The notes: a model not told the origin generated them from the sequence alone. A stretch of 60,972 bases of DNA from DAORHV01 sp964458645 (GCA_964458645.1 CAYWJU010000010.1:1-60972), one strand, 5' to 3'; shown: positions 8,585-17,363, numbered from the stretch's first letter. Made by a program: numbers and translations.

Positions 8585-9994
8585 ATGGTCAAAATCACCT
8601 TTACGTCTCATGGCGCCGCTCGCGAAGTCACCGGCACCTGTCACGAATTGAATATCGGCGGGAAGCGCATTTTATTGGATTGCGGAATGTTCCAGGGCAA
8701 GCGCAAGGAATCAGCGGAAAAGAACTCGCTGTTTACGTTCGATCCATCCAAGGACATCGATGCCATGATTTTAAGCCATGCGCACATGGATCATACCGGA
8801 CGCATTCCTTTGCTCTACAAAAAGGGCTACGCCGGAGCAATCTTCTGCACGTATGCGACTCAAGATCTTACGGCAGTCATGCTGCAAGATGCCGCGTACA
8901 TTCAAGAGAAAGACGAAGACTTTTACCGCCGCCATTTGAAGAATTCCATGATCCCGGTAACCGGTCCGCTGTACACGCAGCAGGATGCTACCGAGGTTAT
9001 GAAGCTGTTCGTCGGCAAGAACTATCATGAGCGTTTCCAGGTGATTCCGGGCGTCTACTGCACGTTCATGGAGGCCGGACATATTCTGGGTGCCGCCATG
9101 TTGCTGATTGAAGTCGAAAGCGACGGCAAAATTATCCGCATTGGTTTCTCTGGTGACCTCGGCCGTTCCTCGTTGCCGATTATCCGCGACCCGGAACAGA
9201 TGCCGAACGTGGATTACCTCATTTGCGAAAGCACATACGGCGACCGCGGCCACGATGATATCGCCACTGCCCGTGACAAGCTGCGCGACGTCATCATTCG
9301 AACCAGCAATCGCGGCGGCAAGGTGTTGATTCCGGCGTTCTCGCTCGAGCGCACGCAAGAGATCGTCTACGACTTGCATGTCCTGTGGGACAATAAGGAA
9401 ATTCCTGCCGTACCGATCATCATCGATTCGCCGCTGGCGTCTAAGGTCACCGAGATTTTCCGTCGCCACCCCGAATGCTACGACCAGGATATGTTCGATC
9501 GCTTCCTGAGTAAGGCGCATAATCCGTTTCAGTTCTCGCTGGTGAATTACACCGAGAGCGTGGACGAAAGTAAGGAACTCAACGGTGCACGCGGCCCCAT
9601 GATCATCATGGCCGGTTCGGGCATGTGTGAGGCTGGGCGCATTCGCCATCACCTTCGTAATGAGCTGGAAGACCCACGAAATACGGTTTTGGCCGTGGGC
9701 TACATGGCCGAGAACACGCTGGGCCGCCGCATTATCGACAAGCAGTTCACCGACGTCACCATCTTCGATGAAGTCGTGCAGAAGAAATGCGAGATTGAGT
9801 ACATCAATGCATACTCTGGACACGCCGACTGCAATGATTTGGATTCGTACATCGCCAAAATTCCCGGCGTGCAAAAACTGTTCTTCGTGCACGGCGAGGA
9901 GAAGGGCATGATGGCGATCGCCAAACGCACCATGGCCGCGCGCCCACTGGAAATCAATCTCCCCGAACGCGAACGTGTCTACGAATTGAACTAA
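8585..9994 (+). CDS. Beta-CASP metallo-beta-lactamase RNase (CPSF73/Ysh1-like)
   Basis: A metal-dependent ribonuclease of the beta-CASP family, 469 aa. Visible motifs are the zinc-binding ILSHAHMDHTGR (motif 2, about residue 60-71), EAGHILGAAM (motif 3), GFSGDLG (motif 4), CESTYGDR (motif A), and YSGHADCNDL near the C-terminus (motif C). There is no KH domain at either end, so it resembles the short bacterial/archaeal exonuclease class rather than RNase J. Start ATG 8585 begins MVKITFTSHGAAREVTG, matching the usual family start; longer in-frame starts would add an unrelated leader. A likely role is mRNA decay or RNA 3'/5' processing. Confidence 0.93.
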   Translation: MVKITFTSHGAAREVTGTCHELNIGGKRILLDCGMFQGKRKESAEKNSLFTFDPSKDIDAMILSHAHMDHTGRIPLLYKKGYAGAIFCTYATQDLTAVMLQDAAYIQEKDEDFYRRHLKNSMIPVTGPLYTQQDATEVMKLFVGKNYHERFQVIPGVYCTFMEAGHILGAAMLLIEVESDGKIIRIGFSGDLGRSSLPIIRDPEQMPNVDYLICESTYGDRGHDDIATARDKLRDVIIRTSNRGGKVLIPAFSLERTQEIVYDLHVLWDNKEIPAVPIIIDSPLASKVTEIFRRHPECYDQDMFDRFLSKAHNPFQFSLVNYTESVDESKELNGARGPMIIMAGSGMCEAGRIRHHLRNELEDPRNTVLAVGYMAENTLGRRIIDKQFTDVTIFDEVVQKKCEIEYINAYSGHADCNDLDSYIAKIPGVQKLFFVHGEEKGMMAIAKRTMAARPLEINLPERERVYELN

Positions 9995-10082
9995 GGCCGC
10001 AAAACCTTTCTGGTGGCCCACAACGTAACGTATGGCGTGGATATTTTTGACAACCCTGCCCGAAGTCTTAGTGTGAGGCACT

Positions 10083-10847
10083 ATGAAACTTCTCGATCGT
10101 TACGTCGGTGCTCCTGCCGCAGTGCGGACTCCGACGGTGTTTGCCGATATGTTGGCCGCGGCGGGAAAGAACGTGCGCGGCAAAGTCACATCGCTGCTGA
10201 CGGCGGAGGATTGGCAGACTCACGTGCAGAGTTGCGTTGCGGTCATTGGCGAAGAAGCCGAGCGCCAGGGCGTGCGGATCATTTGTCCGGATGAGCAGCA
10301 GGTGCTGGTACGCGTGGAAACCTCTGCGCTCATGGTCAAGACCATCGTTCGCCGCATGTTGGGGGAGATCGGTGCCGACGATCTTGATTTCATCGAGGAT
10401 ATGGAACCCGACGAAGCCAGGGAATTGGGTGCGGGGTATTTCTTGCGTCGCCGCAAGCTTACCAATCATTTCGCGTTCCATAATCACCTGCCGCAGAGCG
10501 GCTTTCCGGTGGATGCCGCCATGCACGCCGGCGACAAGGGGTTGTTGTTGTTCGACATCACCACGTCGCAGGAATCCTGGCGCGCAGCTGTCGAAACAGA
10601 CGAACATCGCCTGGTTCCCGCCCGCCCGCTTATTAGGCGTTCCGGTGGTGCCGATGTACAGAAATTCGACGTGTTGCTGGACGATGGCGCATCGCATCGT
10701 GCAGACCGTATGCGGAAACAGTATGAAGGGGTCCATCCGGTGACGCTGCCGCTGCGCAGCGAAGCCTTCGAGCTTGCGCAAACCGCATACAAACGGGTTC
10801 GGCCACACGTTATGACGACGCCCAAACAAAACGACGAAACGGTTTAA
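10083..10847 (+). CDS. Hypothetical protein, 254 aa
   Basis: No family recognised. The ATG is preceded by TGTGAGGCACT, one of the few starts here with a weak GAGG. The protein appears soluble: no signal peptide or membrane helix. It opens MKLLDRYVGAPAAVRTPTVF, has a strongly acidic middle (DDLDFIEDMEPDEARELG) and ends in a basic, disordered-looking tail. The last four bases overlap the stop of the convergent gene on the other strand. Confidence 0.7.
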   Translation: MKLLDRYVGAPAAVRTPTVFADMLAAAGKNVRGKVTSLLTAEDWQTHVQSCVAVIGEEAERQGVRIICPDEQQVLVRVETSALMVKTIVRRMLGEIGADDLDFIEDMEPDEARELGAGYFLRRRKLTNHFAFHNHLPQSGFPVDAAMHAGDKGLLLFDITTSQESWRAAVETDEHRLVPARPLIRRSGGADVQKFDVLLDDGASHRADRMRKQYEGVHPVTLPLRSEAFELAQTAYKRVRPHVMTTPKQNDETV

Positions 10848-11614
10848 TCCTTTGGGTTCCACACATCCTTCATCTCGTCACGCGGCACGGGGATTTGCGG
10901 AATATGAAAGCCCTGCTTATAGCGGTAGCCCACGGCCGCATTCGTCCACGCACGCACGGCGTCCACTTGTCTGGGCATGCGCTCATTCGCGTCGATCACA
11001 TCGGCGGTGTAATTCAGAACGAGAGCGAAGTGTGGGCTGTAGCGCGGGTGACTCACGCCGTTGATCGGTTCGTAGTACGGTGCCATGACGAACGCCATCA
11101 GCTTTCGCAGACTGCCAGTTTGAGCGTGCAGTACGGTGAGCGCGGCTGGGCCTTCGATCATGAACATGCTGTCCATGAGCGCTTGGTTTTGCGGTCGGTT
11201 TATCCAGGTCGGTCCATGTGTCATTCGCATCTGTTGCTCTCGGTCCATATACACCAGTTGTTCGACTGCATCCGCAGGCATGCTGAATTGCAACAACTGC
11301 CGGATCATCGAGCGATTGGCCATGCATGCACTGTGCAATGTGGCAGCATAGAGCTGGTAGGCGTATGCGTGGCCCTCCTCATAGGTCGGCGGGTCCTCGT
11401 TGGGGATTGCCATGAGAATCGTCTTTTCACCCAGGCCGAATCCGGCGATGGCTTTCCCATAGGCTTCCATACTGGTCGGGTCGTTCAATTGCGGGGCAGG
11501 ACAGTATGCAATGTGGTTTTGTTTGGCCGCGTATGCGCCGAAACCGCAGCCCACCGTGCCGTTCAGCACTCCTGCATGCACAACGTCGCGCCGTTGCTCA
11601 AACGAAACACTCAT
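10844..11614 (-). CDS. Hypothetical protein, 256 aa
   Basis: No family recognised. It has no signal peptide or clear membrane span. It is rich in Met, His, Tyr and Gln and has several short aromatic-rich stretches (EEGHAYAYQLYAATLHSACM). The start is supported by a near-consensus promoter directly before it (TTGGAC, 17 bases, TAGACT, then 9 bases to ATG), so the mRNA would be nearly leaderless. The gene converges on the 254-aa gene with a 4-bp overlap of the stop codons. Confidence 0.7.
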   Translation of the reverse strand: MSVSFEQRRDVVHAGVLNGTVGCGFGAYAAKQNHIAYCPAPQLNDPTSMEAYGKAIAGFGLGEKTILMAIPNEDPPTYEEGHAYAYQLYAATLHSACMANRSMIRQLLQFSMPADAVEQLVYMDREQQMRMTHGPTWINRPQNQALMDSMFMIEGPAALTVLHAQTGSLRKLMAFVMAPYYEPINGVSHPRYSPHFALVLNYTADVIDANERMPRQVDAVRAWTNAAVGYRYKQGFHIPQIPVPRDEMKDVWNPKD

Positions 11615-11623
11615 GGGCCGCGC

Positions 11624-11652
11624 AGTCTAGCGCCGCCTCGTCGTCAGTCCAA
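11624..11652 (-). promoter_or_regulatory. Promoter of the 256-aa gene (near-leaderless)
   Basis: On the minus strand TTGGAC (11647-11652) and TAGACT (11624-11629) are spaced by 17 bases; the start codon is 9 bases further on. Confidence 0.65.
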
Positions 11653-11655
11653 GAA

Positions 11656-13809
11656 TTACAGTCCCAGCTCGGCGGCAAGCGGCTTCATGGCTTCCAGTGT
11701 GATGCCCACGAATTCATCCAGCGGAATGCCAAGCAATGCCTCGCACTGTCTCATTTGTTCGCGATCAACCTGTGCGGCAAAACCTTTGTCCTTCAGTTTC
11801 TTGGTGACGCTCTTCACCTCCACCTCGGCGATTTTCTTGCTCGGGCGGACTTTGGTCACTGCGATAATGAATCCAGTGAGTTCATCCACGCAGTACAGCG
11901 CTTTGCGCAGCATGGTATTCAGCGGGTACTCGGCGCCGTACTTGTGCGCGTAGTGTGCGCGGATGTCACCCAACAGTTCGGCTGGAGCCTTGATGGTGGA
12001 GAGCATTTCCTCCAACGTCTGGCCGCAGTGCTTCTCGGCGTCTTTATCCAGCTTGTCCCAGTCCAAGTCGTGCAGCATGCCGGCTACCTTCCAGGTCTGC
12101 GGATCTCCGCCCAGTTTCTTGGCCAACGCTTCCATGGCCGCGCCGGTAGCGATCAGGTGTGCCTTGGTCATGGTCGCGTGCTCCTGCACTAATTTCTCGG
12201 CACTGTTGAGCAAATGCCCGTATTTGGCCTGCTCCAATAAATGCGCTCCGCTCGGGGCGGGGAGTTCGTTTGGCGTGGGCAGCGGCAGTGCGATGGGGTT
12301 GGACGTGTGGGACATGGCGGGCTTGGGGGAAACGGCTGTGGATCCTTTCTTGTCGTGCGGCTTCATGAGCGGGAAGAGTACGACGTCGCGCAGGTTATCT
12401 TGGCAGGTGAGCAGCGCCACGATACGGTCGATACCCATGCCCCAGCCCGAACACGGCGGGCAACCGTGCTCCAGTGCGATAACGAATTCGTCGTCTTTAT
12501 CATGCGCGTCGGCGTCGCCGCCGGACTTGGCCTTGGCCTGGTCGTCAAAACGGCCAGCCTGGTCGATGGGGTCCACGAGCTCGCTGTAGGCGTTCACGAT
12601 TTCCCAGCCACCCACCACCAACTGGAAGCGGTCGGTGACGTTTGGGTTCTCGTCGTTGCGGCGGGCCAGCGGAGATAGATCAATCGGGTGCTGCGTAATG
12701 AACGTAGGCGCTACGATTTTTGGGCGGCTGACTTTTTTATAGAGCTGATCAATCAAATTTCCGCGGCCGAGCTTGGAGACGTCCACTTCCAATTGGATGT
12801 TTGCTTTCTTCATTGCGGCGCGCAGCGCATCTGCGGTTTTGTGGTCTTCGAAATCGATCCCGCAGTCGCGCTTGATTAATTCACGCATGCTGATGCGCGG
12901 CCAACTGCCGCCGAAATCCACATCCACCGCTTTGCCGTCGCGGTCGGGGATTTTGGCTTTGGTGGTACCGCGCGTCTGCATCAACAAATGTTTGAACATC
13001 TCCTCGGTGAATTTCATGTTGTCCTGGTAGTCCCAGTACGACGCGTAGTGCTCGCACATCGTGAACTCCTGCAGATGGCTCGGGTCCATGCCTTCGTTGC
13101 GGAACACCGCGCCCAGGCTGAACGTTTTGTCGAAGCCACCGACCAAGCACTCCTTCTGATGCGTTTCCAATGCAATACGCAGGAACACGTCCAGGTCGAG
13201 CGCGTTGTGGTGCGTGGCGAACGGCGTGGCGAGTGCGCCCGAGGCCGAATTCACCAGCACCGGGATCTCCACTTCCACGAATCCTTTTTGCCAGTAGAAC
13301 TCGCGCATGGCACGGATGAAACTCGAGCGGAACGTCATGCGCTCGAATGTTTCGCGGTTGCTGGTCAGATCCAAGTACCGTTGGCGGTAGGCAGTCTCGC
13401 GGTCGTTGAGGCCGTGCCATTTTTCGGGCAGGGGACGCAGTGTCTTGCTGAGCATCTCCCATTTCTTCACTGCGATGGTCGGCTCCCCTTTCTTTGTGGT
13501 GAAGCGCGTTCCTTCAATACCGATGAAATCCCCCAAGTCGATCATCTTGCCTGCCAGTGCATATTCTTCCGCACCCATGTCTTCCTCGCGCAAAGCAATC
13601 TGCATGCGTCCGGTGTGGTCCTGCAGCGTGGCGAACGTCAGTTTGCCCATTTCGCGGAAGAGCATGACGCGGCCAGCGATACGCACAGACTCGCCTTCTT
13701 TGAGTCCTGCGCCCTGTCCGAGTGTGTGGGTGCGGTCAAACTTGGGTGCGTACGGTGTACGGCCCAGCTTGCGCAGTTCGGTGACTTTATCGCGGCGGAA
13801 ATCTTCCAT
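11656..13809 (-). CDS. lysS: Class II lysyl-tRNA synthetase fused to a C-terminal HD domain
   Basis: Charges tRNA-Lys with lysine. Residues 40-125 form the OB-fold anticodon-binding domain. Residues 150-485 form the class II catalytic core, with motif 2 around FRNEGMDPSHLQEFTMCEHY (236-255) and motif 3 GWGMGIDRI (455-463). At 717 aa it is about 210 residues longer than usual. After a Pro/Ser linker (485-525) comes an HD-type domain with H551, H580-D581 (MLHDLDW) and D642 (VDELTGF), the pattern of small HD hydrolases. No stop or frameshift separates the parts. A 45-aa membrane protein gene lies 49 bp upstream on the same strand. Fusion is seen directly; the role of the HD part (possibly nucleotide hydrolysis) is unknown. 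Confidence 0.95.
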   Translation of the reverse strand: MEDFRRDKVTELRKLGRTPYAPKFDRTHTLGQGAGLKEGESVRIAGRVMLFREMGKLTFATLQDHTGRMQIALREEDMGAEEYALAGKMIDLGDFIGIEGTRFTTKKGEPTIAVKKWEMLSKTLRPLPEKWHGLNDRETAYRQRYLDLTSNRETFERMTFRSSFIRAMREFYWQKGFVEVEIPVLVNSASGALATPFATHHNALDLDVFLRIALETHQKECLVGGFDKTFSLGAVFRNEGMDPSHLQEFTMCEHYASYWDYQDNMKFTEEMFKHLLMQTRGTTKAKIPDRDGKAVDVDFGGSWPRISMRELIKRDCGIDFEDHKTADALRAAMKKANIQLEVDVSKLGRGNLIDQLYKKVSRPKIVAPTFITQHPIDLSPLARRNDENPNVTDRFQLVVGGWEIVNAYSELVDPIDQAGRFDDQAKAKSGGDADAHDKDDEFVIALEHGCPPCSGWGMGIDRIVALLTCQDNLRDVVLFPLMKPHDKKGSTAVSPKPAMSHTSNPIALPLPTPNELPAPSGAHLLEQAKYGHLLNSAEKLVQEHATMTKAHLIATGAAMEALAKKLGGDPQTWKVAGMLHDLDWDKLDKDAEKHCGQTLEEMLSTIKAPAELLGDIRAHYAHKYGAEYPLNTMLRKALYCVDELTGFIIAVTKVRPSKKIAEVEVKSVTKKLKDKGFAAQVDREQMRQCEALLGIPLDEFVGITLEAMKPLAAELGL

Positions 13810-13818
13810 AGTGCGGGG

Positions 13819-13827
13819 ACTATAGCA
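13819..13827 (-). promoter_or_regulatory. Extended -10 of lysS (near-leaderless)
   Basis: TGCTATAGT on the minus strand is a TG-extended -10 box. Nine bases separate TATAGT from the ATG, predicting almost no 5' leader. Confidence 0.55.
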
Positions 13828-13858
13828 TTACCGTCGATGCAAATCCTTCAACTTCCTT

Positions 13859-13996
13859 CTAGTAGAATCGTACATACAGATCCTGCACGATCATCGGGAA
13901 GAGCCACAGGCCGATAAGAAAGAACTGGGCGGCCAGGTTGAATCCGGCTGCAATGCCGATGATCACCGGGCTGGTCTTGGAGGTCTTGGACAACAT
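13859..13996 (-). CDS. Small single-span membrane protein, 45 aa
   Basis: An intact 45-codon frame with ATG and TAG. A short basic start (MLSKTSKTSP) leads into one hydrophobic segment of about 28 residues (VIIGIAAGFNLAAQFF and on). The only family-like hint is positive-inside topology with the N-terminus in the cytoplasm. It lies 49 bp upstream of lysS in the same direction, with TGCTATGCT boxes about 25-35 bases before its start. No homolog recognised. It may be a real microprotein; codon use looks like that of its neighbours. Confidence 0.5.
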   Translation of the reverse strand: MLSKTSKTSPVIIGIAAGFNLAAQFFLIGLWLFPMIVQDLYVRFY

Positions 13997-14111
13997 AAAT
14001 CGAAGAGGGAGAAGAAATCATATAAGCATAGCAGAAAATCCCATTTTGCAGTAGTGGGAGCTCTTCAAAACTCAGTTTGGATCAGATTTACAAATTTCAT
14101 GATGATTGGTG

Positions 14112-14140
14112 TTGACTCCATGTTTTAGCATCTGTACATT
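14112..14140 (+). promoter_or_regulatory. Promoter of the S10/spc ribosomal protein operon
   Basis: TTGACT (14112-14117) and TACATT (14135-14140) are spaced by 17 bases. Transcription would start near 14147, leaving a leader of about 105 nt before rplC, room for autoregulatory structure, although no known r-protein leader was recognised. Confidence 0.75.
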
Positions 14141-14254
14141 GCATCGGCTTTCGGTTTTTCCGACAGCACCTGTGTTCCAGTCCGAGGCTGCGCCCTGTGC
14201 GCTTCCAAACGGACCCGACGGAACCTCCATGGTTTACTCCGCTTCTCTGTTCTA

Positions 14255-14917
14255 ATGCCTCTCGGTGTTATCGCGCGCAAGATCGGCATGTCTCGTGTGT
14301 TCCTCCCAACCGGGGAACAGGTTGCCGTGACCTACTTGAAGGTCCAGGACAACACGATCGTCCGCACCAAGTCTAAAGAGAAGGATGGTTACGATGCCGT
14401 CGTTCTTGGCGTCGACGAAGATGTCATGAAGACCCGCAAGGGAAAGGAGATCAAGTCCATGCGCAACCAAAAGGAATTTCACGTCGAGAAGCTCGACAAC
14501 CTCGCCAAGGGCGGCACCGTCGATTTGTCGGTCGCCCCCGAAGGCAGCCTTGTCAGCATTACCGGTGTCGGTAAGGGCAAGGGTTTCCAGGGTGTCATGA
14601 AGCGCTGGCACTTCGCCGGTGGACCTGCCACGCACGGTTCTCACTTCAAGCGCGAGCCGGGTTCCGTGGGTATGCGCACCTGGCCGGGCCGCATTCATGC
14701 CGGTAAGAAAATGGCCGGTCGCATGGGTGGAGAAACTGTTACCATCAAAAATCGCCCCGTTGTCGTTTCGGATGCTCAGGAGAAGGTGTTGGCCGTGAAG
14801 GGTTCCATCCCCGGCCCAAACGGTTCACTCGTCTACGTCACCGTGCAGACTGGCCACACCGGCGTTAACCCGCTGAAGAAGGCTGCTGCAGCCGCCGCTC
14901 CCGCTAAGAAAAAATAA
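14255..14917 (+). CDS. rplC: 50S ribosomal protein L3
   Basis: L3, an early 23S-binding assembly protein, 220 aa. It begins with the family pattern GVIARKIGMSRVFLPTGEQV and contains the GVGKGKGFQGVMKRWHFAGG loop followed by GSHFKREPGSVG, which reaches towards the peptidyl transferase centre. The tail is Ala/Lys-rich (KKAAAAAAPAKKK). It is the first gene of this operon; rpsJ (S10), which normally precedes it, is absent from the window. There is no Shine-Dalgarno; TCTGTTCTA precedes the ATG. Confidence 0.98.
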   Translation: MPLGVIARKIGMSRVFLPTGEQVAVTYLKVQDNTIVRTKSKEKDGYDAVVLGVDEDVMKTRKGKEIKSMRNQKEFHVEKLDNLAKGGTVDLSVAPEGSLVSITGVGKGKGFQGVMKRWHFAGGPATHGSHFKREPGSVGMRTWPGRIHAGKKMAGRMGGETVTIKNRPVVVSDAQEKVLAVKGSIPGPNGSLVYVTVQTGHTGVNPLKKAAAAAAPAKKK

Positions 14918-14920
14918 CCC

Positions 14921-15721
14921 ATGAAAATCGATATTTTCTCCGCCACTGGCACGAAGAACGGCTCCATGGAGCTCCCCGAGACGCTGTTTGGCGCTCCGAT
15001 CCGTCAGGGTCTCATGCACTTGGCTTTGGTTCGCCAGCTCAGCAATCGCCGAACGCCTATCGCACACGTCAAGCACCGCGGCGAGATTATCGGCTCCACC
15101 AAGAAGGTTTCCCCGCAGAAGGGTACGGGTCGCGCACGTCGCGGTCCCGTCCGCAGCCCGCTCATGCGTGGCGGTGGAAAGGCCTTCGGACCGCGCAGCG
15201 AAGCCAACTTCGAGAAGAACATGCCGCGTGAAATGCGCCGTGCTGCTCTCCTCTCCTGCCTTTCCTGGCAGGCCAAGAAGGGCGGTATCGTTGCTCTGGA
15301 AAGCTACCCCGACGACGTGAAAACCAAGAAGTTCGCTGCATTGTTGAGCAAATTGCCGGTCGAAGCCGGTCGCAAGGTGCTCGTCGTTCTGCCCGCTCAC
15401 CACCGTGGTGTCGAGCTGTCCGTTCGCAATATGCCGAAGGTGAAGGCCCTGCTCGCTCCGTATCTGAACCCCGAAGACATTCTTGGCTCCAAGCTGGTTG
15501 TGTTCCTCGTCGATGCCATCAAGGTCGCCGAGCAGACATTCGGTGCACGCAAGGATCGCAAAGTCTCCGACCACACGACGCCAGCAGCCGAAGTCACCGA
15601 GGGTGCCGCTGCAAAGCCGGCCAAGAAGACCGCCAAGCCCAAAACTGCCGCCAAGAAGCCTGCAGCCGCCGCAAAGAAGGCTCCGGCCAAGAAGAAAGCC
15701 GCTTCCTCTGACTCCAAATAA
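14921..15721 (+). CDS. rplD: 50S ribosomal protein L4
   Basis: L4, which lines the exit tunnel, 266 aa. The conserved loop is readable as KVSPQKGTGRARRGPVRSPL (about residues 62-81), followed by GGGKAFGPR. Usual bacterial length is about 205 residues; here a Lys/Ala/Pro tail of roughly 50 residues follows. In some bacteria L4 represses its own operon, but no target could be recognised here. The stop overlaps the next start (TAATG). Confidence 0.97.
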   Translation: MKIDIFSATGTKNGSMELPETLFGAPIRQGLMHLALVRQLSNRRTPIAHVKHRGEIIGSTKKVSPQKGTGRARRGPVRSPLMRGGGKAFGPRSEANFEKNMPREMRRAALLSCLSWQAKKGGIVALESYPDDVKTKKFAALLSKLPVEAGRKVLVVLPAHHRGVELSVRNMPKVKALLAPYLNPEDILGSKLVVFLVDAIKVAEQTFGARKDRKVSDHTTPAAEVTEGAAAKPAKKTAKPKTAAKKPAAAAKKAPAKKKAASSDSK

Positions 15722-16020
15722 TGGAACTCTCCAAAGTCATCCTCGGCCCCGTCGTTACTGAGAAGGCAGAGCGCCTGAAGGCTCAGAACACGTACACCAT
15801 CCGCGTGTCCGGTCAGGCCACGAAAATCGATGTGAAGAACGCTCTCCGCAAGTACTACGACGTTGAAGTCGCTTCGGTCCGCGTACTGAACACGGTTCCC
15901 AAGACTCGCGTTATCGGCCCAGGAAAGGTTATGGAGAAGCGCCACCGCCAAAAGCACATGATTGTCCGCCTGGAGAAGAAGAGCAAAAACCTTGATCTCG
16001 CTGCCTTCAAGACTTCCTAA
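15721..16020 (+). CDS. rplW: 50S ribosomal protein L23
   Basis: L23, at the tunnel exit, docking site for trigger factor and SRP, 99 aa. Family blocks visible are ILGPVVTEKAERLKAQNTYT at the start and IDVKNALRKYYDVEVASVRV in the middle. The ATG overlaps the rplD stop by one base, so translation is probably coupled. Confidence 0.97.
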   Translation: MELSKVILGPVVTEKAERLKAQNTYTIRVSGQATKIDVKNALRKYYDVEVASVRVLNTVPKTRVIGPGKVMEKRHRQKHMIVRLEKKSKNLDLAAFKTS

Positions 16021-16026
16021 GCACCC

Positions 16027-16878
16027 ATGCCTGTTATCCAGCAAAAACCAACGACGCCCGGACGACGACAGATGTCGATCGCGGACTTCTCCATGCTCAC
16101 CAAGAAGCGTCCGGAGAAGGGGCTCGTCGAAGGCAAGAAGCGCACCAACGGCCGCAACAACATGGGCCGCGTGACTGTTCGTCATCGCGGAGGAGGACAC
16201 AAGCGCTTGCTGCGCACCGTCGACTTCCGCCAGGACGACAAGCAGAACATTGTCGGTCGCGTTGCCGCTCTTGAATACGATCCAGGACGCTCTGCATATA
16301 TCGCACTCATCCACTACGTGGACGGCGAGAAGCGCTACATTTTGGCTCCGGACGGTCTGAAGCCGGGTGACGAAGTCGTTTGCGCCGAGCGCACCAAAGT
16401 GAAGCCAGGTAACCGCATGCGCCTTGAGCACGTGCCGGTGGGATACAAGATTTACAACGTTGAACTCCAAATTGGTAAGGGCGGACAGATCGTCCGTTCC
16501 GCAGGCGCCAGCGCCGTGCTCGTCGGTCTCGACGGCGCACACGCCATCGTCCAGCTCCCCAGCGGAGAAATGCGTAAAGTCCGCACAGAGTGCTACGCAT
16601 CCATCGGAACCGTCAGTAACCCCGACCATCACCTCATCTCCATCGGTAAGGCCGGCCGCAATCGCTGGCTCGGCAAGAAGCCGGAGGTGCTCGGTAAGTC
16701 TATGAACGCAGTGGACCACCCGCACGGTGGAGGAGAAGGACACTCACCCATCGGTCTCAAGTTCCGCAAAACTCCTTGGGGCAAGCCCGCAATGGGCGTG
16801 AAGACACGCAAGAAGCACCGTCACGGTGCCGAACTGATCATCCGCCGACGCGCCACGAAGAAGAAGCGCACCAGGTAG
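16027..16878 (+). CDS. rplB: 50S ribosomal protein L2
   Basis: L2, needed for subunit joining and peptidyl transfer, 283 aa (normal length). It carries GRNNMGRVTVRHRGGGHKR near residue 43 and the conserved NAVDHPHGGGEGHSPIG loop (about 220-236) with the functionally important His. ATG follows GCACCC. It is followed by a 134-bp gap before rpsS that holds a microprotein gene. Confidence 0.98.
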   Translation: MPVIQQKPTTPGRRQMSIADFSMLTKKRPEKGLVEGKKRTNGRNNMGRVTVRHRGGGHKRLLRTVDFRQDDKQNIVGRVAALEYDPGRSAYIALIHYVDGEKRYILAPDGLKPGDEVVCAERTKVKPGNRMRLEHVPVGYKIYNVELQIGKGGQIVRSAGASAVLVGLDGAHAIVQLPSGEMRKVRTECYASIGTVSNPDHHLISIGKAGRNRWLGKKPEVLGKSMNAVDHPHGGGEGHSPIGLKFRKTPWGKPAMGVKTRKKHRHGAELIIRRRATKKKRTR

Positions 16879-16904
16879 TAGGTAGTATCTCCTTCCCCTC
16901 AAGC

Positions 16905-17000
16905 ATGGTATTCACTCGCGCAGCACGTTCCTCCCGCATCTACCAGATCATCATCCCGCTCATCGCCATCGCCGTGGTCCTTACGACCACCGCACTCTAA
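16905..17000 (+). CDS. 31-aa membrane microprotein inside the ribosomal protein operon
   Basis: The 134-bp gap between rplB and rpsS is unusually wide for this operon and holds an intact 31-codon frame. A basic start (MVFTRAARSSRIYQ) leads into a hydrophobic helix (IIIPLIAIAVVLTTTAL). The start is preceded by CTCCTTCCCCTCAAGC and the stop TAA by 12 bases of spacer to rpsS, exactly like neighbouring genes. These features support real translation. One transmembrane span with the N-terminus inside is predicted. No homolog is known to me and the function is unknown. Confidence 0.55.
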   Translation: MVFTRAARSSRIYQIIIPLIAIAVVLTTTAL

Positions 17001-17012
17001 TCCAAGCCACCC

Positions 17013-17348
17013 ATGACACGCTCCCTCAAAAAAGGCCCCTACGTCGACCAGCGTCTGCTGGAGAAGGTCATGAAGATGATCGCAAAACAGGAAAAGAAGA
17101 TCATCAAGACTTGGGCACGTGACAGCGACATTCCGCCGGACTTCGTAGGATTCACCTTCGCTGTCCACAACGGAAAAGAGTTCCTGCCGGTGTACGTCAC
17201 CGAGCAGATGGTCGGTCACAAACTGGGTGAGTTCTCCTGGACGACGAAGTTCAAAGTCCACGGTGGCAAGATGACCAAGGCCGCCGATGCCGCATCCGCA
17301 AGCCAGGGCGCCGCAAAGGCAGCAGCCGTACAAGCTCCCGCTAAGTAA
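17013..17348 (+). CDS. rpsS: 30S ribosomal protein S19
   Basis: S19, in the 30S head, 111 aa. It begins MTRSLKKGPYVDQRLLEKV, and VYVTEQMVGHKLGEFSWT is the conserved rRNA-contact block near residue 61-78. A low-complexity Ala/Gln/Lys tail of about 20 residues extends it beyond the usual ~92. ATG follows AAGCCACCC. Confidence 0.97.
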   Translation: MTRSLKKGPYVDQRLLEKVMKMIAKQEKKIIKTWARDSDIPPDFVGFTFAVHNGKEFLPVYVTEQMVGHKLGEFSWTTKFKVHGGKMTKAADAASASQGAAKAAAVQAPAK

Positions 17349-17363
17349 TCCTCAATCTCGATC

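Noticed and set aside
8771..10081. 436-aa frame antisense to the beta-CASP RNase gene
   Set aside because: It mirrors a gene whose motifs are all readable on the plus strand; composition is typical of an antisense shadow.
14147..14254. Known ribosomal protein leader (L4 or S8 type) before rplC
   Set aside because: The leader is long enough, but I could not recognise any known binding structure in it.
15397..16743. 448-aa frame antisense to rplD-rplW-rplB
   Set aside because: It spans three clear ribosomal protein genes and has no start context or recognisable domain.
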